Shown here piece after piece: positions 52,619 to 60,605 of a stretch of 64,000 nt of DNA. The DNA lies in contig JABXKE010000002.1 in assembly GCA_013540595.1 (NCBI GenBank), forward strand, positions 1,116,050-1,180,049, given 5' to 3'. The position numbers and the translations under genes were made by a program. Position 1 is the stretch's first letter. Every line of letters begins with the position of its first letter. The notes beneath the pieces were generated by a model, which ran no database searches, was not told the origin of the DNA, and saw only the letters and a program-made list of their open reading frames with translations. The stretch is from Pyrodictium sp. (lineage in GTDB: Archaea > Thermoproteota > Thermoprotei_A > Sulfolobales > Pyrodictiaceae).

Positions 52619-53732
52619 CTAGCGGGAAGTCCACTATCTTTGCCTTATACAGCTTCCCCCTACGCTCTATGAACACGTTCATACCCATCAGTGCATGCGA
52701 CGACCTAATGTACGCTTGAGCTATGCTCCTCCTCAGTATTGGGCTGTACGCACCGCTTGTGACTACCCCCACCTCCACGTCTTCGACCAGAACCCTATCC
52801 CCGGGGCGAGGGATCACCTTGTCCTTCTTGCCAAGCCTTAAGCCCACTCTGACCCTGGAGGCACCTCGTTTCAGATGCTCTCTCAGCGCTGGACAGCCTA
52901 TACAGTTCTGCTTGGGCCCAGGCTGGAAGACCCACCAATAGCGGGCCTCTACCGGGTTGGTGTCCTCATCTATCTCGTGCCCATACAGCACGAACCCTAC
53001 CTCCATTCGGAGCGAGTCCCTAGCTGCTAGGCCACACAGCCTCCCCTCCAACTCACGGAGCTTCTCATGCGCCATCCTGAGGATCTTCTCAGCATTTGGC
53101 AGGTCAGCTATGACCTCAAACCCGTCTTCGCCCGTCCACCCACTCCTCGAGATCAGGAATGCCGTGGCACTGCCCAGCCTAACATTGGTGGCGAAGCGGA
53201 GAGCCTTAAGCTCAAGGATCTCCCTGGGTGCGCCAAGCGCCGCCATCAGCTCCCGTGATCTAGGGCCCTGAATGGCGAACAGTGCCAGATCTTCTGTTCT
53301 ATTCTCAACCTTTACTGAGAGACCCATCTTCTCGGCATTCTCGAGAAGCCAGTTGTACACCTTCTCTATGTTGGCCGCGTTGGGAACTACAAGCCACCTG
53401 GAGCCCATGTTGTAGAGCATGACATCGTCACGAAAACCTGCTCTCTCATTCAGAAAAGCTGTTGGCCCCACCATCTGTCCTGGCTCTGATGTTATGTCCC
53501 TCGGAACCAGAAGGTCCAGGAGCTTTGCCGCATCGCCTCCTTCAACGATAATCCTGCCCATGTGGCTTAGATCGAAGAACCCAACAGTCTTTCTTACCGC
53601 AACATGCTCATCAATTACGCTGCCGTAGTTTATGGGGGCCTCCCAGCCTGCGAACTCGCCAAAGGATGCCCCAAGCTCCTTATGCAGGTCGTATAGTGGG
53701 ATCCTCCTCAAAATTCCCATCCAAGGCCACAT
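52590..53732 (-). CDS. gcvT: Aminomethyltransferase, glycine cleavage T protein
   Basis: A 380-residue GcvT that transfers the methylene of lipoyl-bound aminomethyl to tetrahydrofolate. The N-terminal HKELGASFGEFAGWEAPINYGS and the folate-binding FFDLSHMGRI, LLDLLVPRDI and SRSGWTGEDGFEV blocks are intact, with the C-terminal beta barrel (VEVGVVTSGAYSP). The likely start is the second Met (MGILRRIPLYDLHK). Other glycine cleavage genes are not in the window. Archaea may use tetrahydromethanopterin instead. Confidence 0.93.
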   Translation of the reverse strand: MWPWMGILRRIPLYDLHKELGASFGEFAGWEAPINYGSVIDEHVAVRKTVGFFDLSHMGRIIVEGGDAAKLLDLLVPRDITSEPGQMVGPTAFLNERAGFRDDVMLYNMGSRWLVVPNAANIEKVYNWLLENAEKMGLSVKVENRTEDLALFAIQGPRSRELMAALGAPREILELKALRFATNVRLGSATAFLISRSGWTGEDGFEVIADLPNAEKILRMAHEKLRELEGRLCGLAARDSLRMEVGFVLYGHEIDEDTNPVEARYWWVFQPGPKQNCIGCPALREHLKRGASRVRVGLRLGKKDKVIPRPGDRVLVEDVEVGVVTSGAYSPILRRSIAQAYIRSSHALMGMNVFIERRGKLYKAKIVDFPLVTPSSSPPT

Positions 53733-53995
53733 TGGTGTCTAACGACAAATAAAAGTGGCTCAGGGAGGGGGCCACGTCGTCACGAAAACCTGCTCTGCTC
53801 CGTTTAATCGAGCATCCCCAGGGCTTCTTCATCGCCCTTCCGCCAAAAGATCTGCTCCGCCCTAAGGTTACAGTGTCGGGACCACCTAATTACAGTACGC
53901 AGTATGGCGAGTGCGCGTAGAGCACGGACGCTCTCAAGCTAGCAAAGATAATAAGCTCCAGACCTCTCCAGAAAGATGCTGTGGATGCAGTGGAC

Positions 53996-54103
53996 AGCCG
54001 GGTCGTCTAGCGGCCAAGGATGCGGGGCTTTGGCCCAGCTAGGGGCCGAACCCGGCTGGGAGGAACCCCCGTGACCGGGGTTCGAATCCCCGCCCGGCTA
54101 CCA
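53996..54103 (+). tRNA. tRNA-Gln(UUG) with 32-nt intron
   Basis: Acceptor AGCCGGG pairs with CCCGGCT and is followed by A and encoded CCA (54101-54103). The anticodon stem CGGGG/CCCCG holds loop C-TTTG-G with anticodon TTG (54030-54032). A 32-base intron (54034-54065) sits after position 37, the canonical archaeal site, and folds as a hairpin (CCCAGC with GCTGGG) consistent with a bulge-helix-bulge. The T-arm CGGGG-TTCGAAT-CCCCG is perfect. Exons: 53996-54033 and 54066-54103. Confidence 0.93.
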
Positions 54104-54139
54104 TTCTACTCTCCTCCTGCCTTGCGGGTTCCTGTCTGC

Positions 54140-54889
54140 CTAGCACCTTCCCTTCATGTCGTCAATTAGGGCCTTCCAGACCCCCTCTATCGTGTGCTCG
54201 CTAGCCACGATATGGGCTCTTACGCCAAGCTTCCTCAGAGCCGCCGCTGTAACGGGTCCTATGGCAACAACCTTGAACGTAAACGGGCCTCTATAGTACT
54301 TTAGGAAGGTCTCGGCTATTGTAGGGCTTGTGAACACAACGTAATCGAAGTAGTCCGCCGAAGCTGCCGCAGCTTTAGCCAGACGCTCGAGCGGCACCAG
54401 GTCGTAAAGGGGGACCGTGTGCACCTTGATGCCTCTTTCCCTTAAGACCTTTTCAAGATCTGGGGAAGCCTTTGAAGAGCGGAACGCAACCACGCACGAG
54501 GCACCCGTGGCTGCAATCTCCTCGGCAAGGCTCTTCGTGGTATAGCGTTGAGGCATTACCCCGACAGCAAGACCTCTTCTTTCCGCTTCACTGCACGTGG
54601 CTGGACCTACACATGCCACTCTAATCCTGCCCTCTCTGTTAAGGGCGACTATTTCTCGGAGAAGGTCTTTAGGCATCAGCCTCAGGGAAGTGGGGCTCGT
54701 AAATGCTACCCAGTCGCACCCTCTGAGAACCTTAACAACCTCTTCTAGGTTTACGCTAAGCGGCTTGAAGTAAACAATGGGCATGTGTACCACAATTAGG
54801 CAATGGGGATACTGACCGACTGTTGCCCCAACCGGCCTAAGCAGGAGAACAAGCCCTTCGCTGGCAGATTGCGCTACGCTAGCTTCCAA
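54140..54889 (-). CDS. hemD: Uroporphyrinogen-III synthase
   Basis: 249 residues. HemD inverts ring D and closes hydroxymethylbilane to uroporphyrinogen III. The bilobed fold is visible: LVLLLRPVGATV and IVYFKPLSVN, then DWVAFTSPTSLRLM, with the second lobe VVFTSPTIAETFLKYY and AIGPVTAAALRKLGV. HemD sequences diverge strongly, so this context matters: it overlaps the cobA gene by 16 bases and follows hemL-hemC. Confidence 0.88.
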   Translation of the reverse strand: MEASVAQSASEGLVLLLRPVGATVGQYPHCLIVVHMPIVYFKPLSVNLEEVVKVLRGCDWVAFTSPTSLRLMPKDLLREIVALNREGRIRVACVGPATCSEAERRGLAVGVMPQRYTTKSLAEEIAATGASCVVAFRSSKASPDLEKVLRERGIKVHTVPLYDLVPLERLAKAAAASADYFDYVVFTSPTIAETFLKYYRGPFTFKVVAIGPVTAAALRKLGVRAHIVASEHTIEGVWKALIDDMKGRC

Positions 54890-55623
54890 AGCTTCTCCCT
54901 CAGCTTTACGACGTTGCCCACAACAACTACTGCAGGGGGAGATACACGCTCGCGGCGCGCCAGCTCGACTATGTTCCTAAGCCTTCCAACTATAACGCGC
55001 TGGCTCGGGGTTGTTCCCTGCTCCACTATCGCCACAGGAGTGCTGGGGTCAACGCCCCCCGCTAGAAGGTCTGCTACTATGTTCTCCAGCTCTGAAACTC
55101 CCATCAGAATGATCAGCGTATCAACCGCCCTAGCTATCTCTGAGTAGCGTATAGTCTTGCTACTATCAGGTGCCACCCTGCCGGTAACGACAGCAAAGCT
55201 AGATGATATTCCGCGGCTGGTTACCGGGATACCAGCGTATGCAGGCGCCGCCAAAGCGCTCGTGACTCCAGGAACAACCTCGCAACACACGCCATTAGAG
55301 AGCAGGAATGCACACTCCTCCTCTCCGCGGCCAAAGACGTAGGGATCTCCTCCGTGAAGGCGAACAACCGTTTTGCCCTTTAGAGCCAAGCTTAGCAGCA
55401 TTTTGTTTATCTCTTCCTGCGTATACGTATGAGCACCGGGCGCTTTGCCCACGTAGATCTTCTCGGCTGAGGGTTTGGCCTCTTTGAGTAGCTCGCCAGG
55501 AACCAGACGATCATAAAGAATCACATCGGCCTCCCTCAGCAGCTGAAGCCCTTTAACTGTGATAAGGCTTGGATCCCCCGGCCCTGCACCTACAACAAAC
55601 ACTTTGCCGCTGCATCCTGCCAT
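54874..55623 (-). CDS. cobA: Uroporphyrinogen-III C-methyltransferase
   Basis: A 249-residue SAM-dependent methyltransferase that makes precorrin-2 from uroporphyrinogen III. The signature VGAGPGDPSLITVKGLQLL is at the N-terminus, VRLHGGDPYVFGRGEEE near 87, and VPGVTSALAAPAYAGIPVTSRG near 112. Precorrin-2 leads to siroheme, to heme by the alternative Ahb pathway, and to B12, which the mutase in this window needs. Confidence 0.95.
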   Translation of the reverse strand: MAGCSGKVFVVGAGPGDPSLITVKGLQLLREADVILYDRLVPGELLKEAKPSAEKIYVGKAPGAHTYTQEEINKMLLSLALKGKTVVRLHGGDPYVFGRGEEECAFLLSNGVCCEVVPGVTSALAAPAYAGIPVTSRGISSSFAVVTGRVAPDSSKTIRYSEIARAVDTLIILMGVSELENIVADLLAGGVDPSTPVAIVEQGTTPSQRVIVGRLRNIVELARRERVSPPAVVVVGNVVKLREKLWKLA

Positions 55624-55674
55624 AGAAACTTGCCACCCCCAGGGGCTTCCACCATGTTGGCTACTCGTTGCCGT

Positions 55675-56586
55675 TTAGATAATGCCACGCTCCTTAGCTT
55701 TAGCACGGAGCTCCAGCGCCGCATCAATGCCTACTTGAGTTGGCATGTCCGCGTCGCCCTCTACCTCGATATCAACTCGTTTAGAGCCATCAGGCGAGGC
55801 CATGGAGGCCCGGAAGAGTATAGAGCCGCCCTTCACCTCCGCGTAGCCGCCTAACGGGACATAGCAACCTCCACCTGCATAGGCTAGGAACGCGCGTTCC
55901 GCACGGGCCTGCGCCATCGTGTTGTTGTCGCTGGCCTTGGAGAGCAATTCGATTATAGCCGTGCTGGAGTAGAGCGTGTATACTCCGATTATGCCCTGCC
56001 CTGGCGCAGGCGGTAGAATGTCTGTTGGAATGTCCCAGTAGCCTACATCAAGACTCGGCTTCAACCTCTCTAAACCAGCTCGCGCTAGAACTATTGCATC
56101 GTACTCGCCAGAGACAAGCTTCCTTAGTCTGGTGTCAACGTTTCCCCTTATCGGCTTTATGACGAGGTCGCTTCTCACGGACCTCAGCATTGACGCGCGG
56201 CGAGAGCTCGATGTGCCCACCACCGCTCCGCGAGGGAGGTCCCAGATGCTCTTAGCTCTGCCCCGGGAGACCAGCACGTCACCCATTGGGCCGCGAGGCG
56301 GCGTCATGGCTAGGACCAAGTTGGGGTGAACCTCGCTGGGAACATCCTTGAGGCTATGAACAGCGACATCGGCTCTTCCTTCGAGCACGGCCAGATTGAC
56401 CTCGCGTTCAAACAAACCCTTGCCGCCAATGTGCTGAAGCGGCTTGTCTTGGTGTATGTCTCCTCGCGTCTTTACTATAACAACTTCAACTTCGATATCC
56501 TTGCGAACCTTTCTTAGCTCCTGGATAACCATTTCCGTCTGAGTAAGGCTTAGCTTACTTCCTCGCGTTGCTAGGCGGATCTTCAA
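55675..56586 (-). CDS. hemC: Hydroxymethylbilane synthase
   Basis: A 303-residue porphobilinogen deaminase that joins four porphobilinogens. The N-terminal IRLATRGSKLSLTQTEMV, HSLKDVPSE near 79, RGNVDTRLRKL near 144, and the dipyrromethane-carrying cysteine in AGGGCYVPLGGYA near 240 are all present. Overlaps hemL by 4 bases, so both are translated together. Confidence 0.96.
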   Translation of the reverse strand: MKIRLATRGSKLSLTQTEMVIQELRKVRKDIEVEVVIVKTRGDIHQDKPLQHIGGKGLFEREVNLAVLEGRADVAVHSLKDVPSEVHPNLVLAMTPPRGPMGDVLVSRGRAKSIWDLPRGAVVGTSSSRRASMLRSVRSDLVIKPIRGNVDTRLRKLVSGEYDAIVLARAGLERLKPSLDVGYWDIPTDILPPAPGQGIIGVYTLYSSTAIIELLSKASDNNTMAQARAERAFLAYAGGGCYVPLGGYAEVKGGSILFRASMASPDGSKRVDIEVEGDADMPTQVGIDAALELRAKAKERGII

Positions 56587-57905
56587 CCTTTAGCTGCACC
56601 TCCCAGCACTTCGAAAACTTCCTTGAGGGCTTCGATGGTTTCCTCAACGACCTCCTTTGTATGAGCAGCGCTCGTGAATGCCGCCTCCATTTGGCTTCCC
56701 GAAACGAACACGCCCCGTTTGAGGAGCAGCTGCTGGAATTTGGAGTACATCTCCCTATTCGCCTTCCTAGCATCCTCGGGCCTCTTGACTTCATCCTCGG
56801 TGAAGAAGACTGTGAACATGCTCTCCACGTGGTTAAGCGTTGCCTTAATGCCGGAGTCCTCGATGAGGTCTCTAATAGCCTTCACTAGCTCTTGAGCCGC
56901 GCTGCGGGCTACCTCATACGGGGTTCCGCTCTCGAGCACGCGTATTGTAGCAAGACCGGCTGCCATCGACACGGGGTGAGAGTTGAATGTTCCGGCATTG
57001 AACACCTTACCAGACGGGGTAAGGTTCTCCATGATGTCTCGTGGACCCACTACAGCGCCTACCGGGAAGCCGCCGCCGATTATCTTGCCAAGCGTCACCA
57101 GGTCACCGCGAACACCGTAGTAGCTTTGCGCCCCGCCAAGCCCCAGCCTAAACCCCGTGATAACCTCGTCAAGGATAAGCAGAGCCCCATACCTATCAGC
57201 AAGCTCCCTCAACCCTTTGAGGAACTCCGGATCCGGGGGTATAACACCAGAATTGCCCACAACAGGCTCTACGATAATGGCTGCAACCTCGTTACCGTGC
57301 TTCTGCATGATACGCTCTACGCTGCCAAGGTCGTTAAAGCTTGCAACAAAGGTCAGCTTAGCTACTTCTGGCGGGACACCCTCGCTTGAAGGAACTCCAT
57401 ACTCTGCAGCTGCGCTGCCCGCTGCAACGAGCACATAGTCGTGAGCCCCGTGGTAGCAGCCATCAAACTTGACGATGTACCTCCTTCCGGTCACTCCTCG
57501 CGCAAGCCTTATGGCTGTCATCGTGGCCTCCGTCCCGCTGTTGACAAAGCGTATCATACCAGACGGCATATAGTAGCCTAGTATTTTCCTTGCAAGCTCC
57601 AACTCGAGCTCGTGTGGGGCACCGTAGAGCCAGCCCCTCTTGATCTGCTCGATGACGAAAGCCTCGACCTCAGGGTGCCGGTGACCGAGTATGAGTGGAC
57701 CGTAGCCCATAACGTAATCCACAAGCCTCTGCCCGTCTACCGTGTATATATACGCCCCCTCAGCTCTCTCCACGAAAAATGGATAGGGCTTGACAGCAGC
57801 TCTTACTGGACTATTTACACCTCCGGGAAATATCTTCACCGAAATGTTATAGAGTTCGTAGCTTCTACTATCCCGGGTCTGAGAAGAAGCCATTGGATAC
57901 AGCAC
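56583..57905 (-). CDS. hemL: Glutamate-1-semialdehyde 2,1-aminomutase
   Basis: A 440-residue PLP enzyme converting glutamate-1-semialdehyde to 5-aminolevulinate (C5 pathway). FPGGVNSPVRA at the N-terminus and VNSGTEATMTAIRLARG near 118 are diagnostic. The acidic DEVITGFR binds PLP, and the lysine in TLGKIIGGGFPVGA (about 275) forms the Schiff base. First gene of the hemL-hemC-cobA-hemD unit; hemA and hemB are not in the window. Confidence 0.96.
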   Translation of the reverse strand: MLYPMASSQTRDSRSYELYNISVKIFPGGVNSPVRAAVKPYPFFVERAEGAYIYTVDGQRLVDYVMGYGPLILGHRHPEVEAFVIEQIKRGWLYGAPHELELELARKILGYYMPSGMIRFVNSGTEATMTAIRLARGVTGRRYIVKFDGCYHGAHDYVLVAAGSAAAEYGVPSSEGVPPEVAKLTFVASFNDLGSVERIMQKHGNEVAAIIVEPVVGNSGVIPPDPEFLKGLRELADRYGALLILDEVITGFRLGLGGAQSYYGVRGDLVTLGKIIGGGFPVGAVVGPRDIMENLTPSGKVFNAGTFNSHPVSMAAGLATIRVLESGTPYEVARSAAQELVKAIRDLIEDSGIKATLNHVESMFTVFFTEDEVKRPEDARKANREMYSKFQQLLLKRGVFVSGSQMEAAFTSAAHTKEVVEETIEALKEVFEVLGGAAKG

Positions 57906-58017
57906 CCACCTCTACTGACGTTGCAAAGCGCATTATCCTTTTAAGCGTTATTAATGTGCCGTGCGCAATGTTATAGAATTACCCAGGCAGAGTCTGCAAG
58001 CCGGATAGCTCGTTTAC

Positions 58018-58095
58018 GCACTGTGATGAATGGGTCACGGGATTGAGCTCAGCCTCGTACAAGGCGATGAGAAAGCCCGTGTAGCTGATCAGTGT
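58018..58095 (+). ncRNA. Candidate C/D box guide sRNA
   Basis: Box C GTGATGA (58023-58029), a D'-like TTGA (58043-58046), a C'-like CGATGAG (58065-58071) and box D CTGA (58085-58088) occur in order. Guide-length gaps of 13 bases precede D' and D. GCACTG (58018-58023) can pair with CAGTGT (58090-58095) as the terminal stem. The region has no gene. The target is not identified; D' and C' are variants, so confidence is moderate. Confidence 0.45.
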
Positions 58096-58212
58096 ACCTG
58101 AGCCGTACGGTAGGCTGGTCTCAGAAGTCGGTCCCCAAGCAGCGGGAGCTATGAACAGCCTCAGGAGGGTGATAGAGAAAGAGAAGAAAGCACGTGAAGC
58201 CGTGAGGGCACG

Positions 58213-58368
58213 CTACTCCTTCTTCTTTGATCCTCCTCCACCGCCCTTGCCCTTAGGCTCGATGAATTGCTTGAAGTACCATCCATGTACTCTCTTGATG
58301 TGGTTTAGCAGCGCCTTTCTCCGGTACATACCTCTGCCACACACTGGACAGGGCCTGCCTCCTGCCAA
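58213..58368 (-). CDS. 51-residue C2H2 zinc-finger protein
   Basis: A TTG at 58368 opens 51 codons. CPVCGRGMYRRKALLNHIKRVH is a classical C2H2 finger (C-x2-C-x12-H-x4-H) with the hydrophobic Tyr and Leu in the right places, counted across residues 7-28. It is followed by an aromatic stretch (WYFKQF), then a Gly-rich and Lys-rich tail. TTG is the only start in frame after a stop; purines GGGAGG lie immediately before it. Small single-finger proteins are known in Crenarchaeota and their viruses as DNA- or RNA-binding factors. Confidence 0.65.
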   Translation of the reverse strand: MAGGRPCPVCGRGMYRRKALLNHIKRVHGWYFKQFIEPKGKGGGGGSKKKE

Positions 58369-58419
58369 CCTCCCTGCCCAGCACCACCGGTTATGGTCTA
58401 GAGTCTTGAAAAAGCTTCC

Positions 58420-59913
58420 TCAAGAGCCATTAGCGCCAGCAATGCGCAAGAGAGTTCTCCTAACGCGCTCAAGAACATTGGGCGGAGAGACGGGAATGAA
58501 TGGAAGCGCATAGCGAGGCTTGCTTGCTTCGAAGACCACGCCTGGATCCCCACCACATGACACGTACCCTTCTGCAATCAACTTGGCTCGTGTCGTAGCT
58601 CCTGATATGTTGAAGGGGATGGAGTAGAAGGTGGCAACCGCCAGGTCCCACGCCGCCTCTACCACCGAACGCAACTCGCGTGCTTGCTCTAAGTCGACGA
58701 TGTATATCCCGCGGGAGGTTGCAATGAAGTTGCTGGGGTTTGCGTCCCAGAGGCTGACGCCTGCCTTGTGTACCTGGGCCAACGTGCAGCCAAGATCCCT
58801 GTAGGGAGGAGGCGCAGGACTCTTATTAAGGAGCTTCAAGAGGTCCTCACCCTCCACAAACTCGTACGCACTAATGAGCCTCCTAAGGTCAAGAAGCAGA
58901 GGGTTTGGCACAAGAAAGCCCTTGTTGTAGAGAACTGTGTTGTAGTGGTATTCGGCCTCCATGCGTGATCTGGGCCCGCCCCGGGGCTTGGGTAGGTGAG
59001 GTGTCAAAACGAGCGCGGCAAGCCACTTGGCAGCCGTGTAATCCCTGTACCTCTTTACAACAACCGCTTTAATAGGCCCACGAACAACCTTTACCGAGCG
59101 TATGAGGCTTTCACGCCTTGCGCTGGATAGGATCTCCTTTATCCCTATAATTGTGTGAAGGTGGTCTTCAAAGTCCAGCAACTTCGTTGCAACTTTGCAC
59201 CGGCCGAGCCTAGCTAGTAGTAGGGGGTCCCGAAGGAGGGGGTGAAGCCGCACCTTTACGCCCTCGGCCAAAAGCCCGAAAGGAGCAACAATGCTCACCT
59301 GCAGATTAACCAACGCTTGCGCCGCCTTGCCCACTGCTGCAACGCGATCTGCAAACCCGATGGGACGTCCCCTACTGCAGGGCTCTACCTCTGCTACCCG
59401 TATCCACGCAATCGGTTGTTCCGCTCGTGGTAGGTCGGTGCAGTGACTCAGAGCCTCTACCACTTCCCTGCTCATCCACTCGAGCACGCCGGATTCGCTC
59501 AGCATGGCGCTGGCGAGGGACCTTATCCAGGGCAGAGCTCTGGTGTAGCGGCTGAGCTCAGCGATATAGAAGAACGGGGTGAGCACCTCCAGGTGCTGGA
59601 ACAAGAGGCTGTATCTTCTCTTAAGCCCCTCTAGTCCCCGTTGTACAGCCAACTGTAGGGCGTCTCTACGTAAGCTCTCGTAGATAAATGTGTCGCCTTC
59701 TACGCTAAGGGGTTTGATCAGAAGCAGCGAGGCGAAAATCCCGCCAAATAAGCCTTCCTGCACATCCTGGCGGATAACTCTAAGGGGTACGCTAACCTCA
59801 AACGCATCTTCAGACGATCCGAGCGCTAGCCTGTCCTCGCTGATTGTAAGTGCTAGCTTACGGGTCCCATACTTGTATACCGCCGTCGCTATGGTTTCTG
59901 GCAAGACTGCCAC
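58420..59913 (-). CDS. Large protein with Bud32/RIO-like kinase domain
   Basis: 497 residues. The N-terminal 270 residues are unrecognised and helical. The C-terminal part (about 280-440) has kinase landmarks: the VAIK-like KAVVVKRYRDY near 290, the catalytic loop HKAGVSLWDANPSNF near 388 (with D and N of the HxDxxxxN pattern), and the metal-binding DLE of IVDLEQAR near 410 in place of DFG, as in Bud32/RIO-like kinases. Substrate unknown. It follows the C2H2 gene on the same strand. Confidence 0.7.
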   Translation of the reverse strand: MAVLPETIATAVYKYGTRKLALTISEDRLALGSSEDAFEVSVPLRVIRQDVQEGLFGGIFASLLLIKPLSVEGDTFIYESLRRDALQLAVQRGLEGLKRRYSLLFQHLEVLTPFFYIAELSRYTRALPWIRSLASAMLSESGVLEWMSREVVEALSHCTDLPRAEQPIAWIRVAEVEPCSRGRPIGFADRVAAVGKAAQALVNLQVSIVAPFGLLAEGVKVRLHPLLRDPLLLARLGRCKVATKLLDFEDHLHTIIGIKEILSSARRESLIRSVKVVRGPIKAVVVKRYRDYTAAKWLAALVLTPHLPKPRGGPRSRMEAEYHYNTVLYNKGFLVPNPLLLDLRRLISAYEFVEGEDLLKLLNKSPAPPPYRDLGCTLAQVHKAGVSLWDANPSNFIATSRGIYIVDLEQARELRSVVEAAWDLAVATFYSIPFNISGATTRAKLIAEGYVSCGGDPGVVFEASKPRYALPFIPVSPPNVLERVRRTLLRIAGANGS

Positions 59914-60096
59914 GCCTTAGGCTCAGCCGCCCTGCCTGCTTTAGCGAGGTTACGATCATAAATTCTCAGCTCAAGCTAAAAGAACTGAAAGACCGGCTTC
60001 CACGCATATCGCAAGAGGGCGTTTGAGCTGAGGAACGAGGCCGATGCCCTTCCTGTCCTGACAGGGAAAATGCCAATGCGCAACCGCACATGACCA

Positions 60097-60525
60097 TTAG
60101 CCTACTATTAACGAGATCAGCGTCATCATCGTGTCCAGAACGTCTCTGAAGGGTACCATGCCCACGGGTTTTCCCTCTTCGTCTACCACAGGTATGTGGC
60201 GCACATTCAAGCTTCTCATCTTCCTAACTGCTTCGTCTAGAGGCTCGTCAGGCCTTACATATATCGGGTTTTCGCTCATAACCTCCCATACCCTCCTGGC
60301 CGAGAGATCCCATCCTTCGGCCACCGCAAACACTATGTCACGCTCCGTCACTATGCCTCGCAACTTGCCTTCTTTGTCCACCACCAGGACGCTGCCAACA
60401 CGCTCTGACTTCATAGCCCTGGCTGCATCAGCTATAGTTGCATCAAGCTCGATTACCACGGGTGGAGTGGACATTATGTCTTCAACACGTAGAGGAAGCT
60501 TCCTTCTTTTTACAACGAAGATCAC
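60097..60525 (-). CDS. Tandem CBS-domain protein
   Basis: 142 residues forming one Bateman module. CBS1 is about 15-70 (VEDIMSTPPVVIELDATIADAARAM, then GIVTERDIVF) and CBS2 about 80-138 (VWEVMSENPIYVRPDEPLDEAV, then GMVPFRDVLD). Such stand-alone pairs bind AMP, ATP or SAM as energy sensors. The likely regulated partner is not evident from the neighbours. The start may be ATG at residue 18 or the basic leader used here. Confidence 0.88.
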   Translation of the reverse strand: MIFVVKRRKLPLRVEDIMSTPPVVIELDATIADAARAMKSERVGSVLVVDKEGKLRGIVTERDIVFAVAEGWDLSARRVWEVMSENPIYVRPDEPLDEAVRKMRSLNVRHIPVVDEEGKPVGMVPFRDVLDTMMTLISLIVG

Positions 60526-60605
60526 TTGTGCCCCTGCTTGTTATACTATACAAACAAAAACTTATAAAAATTGCGACATTTTTAAGTAAAAATGAGCGTT
60601 TAGTG

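Noticed and set aside
58151-58513. 120-residue plus frame
   Set aside because: It is antisense to the C2H2 zinc-finger gene and the kinase gene end; its Pro-rich run is the complement of their Gly and Lys codons.
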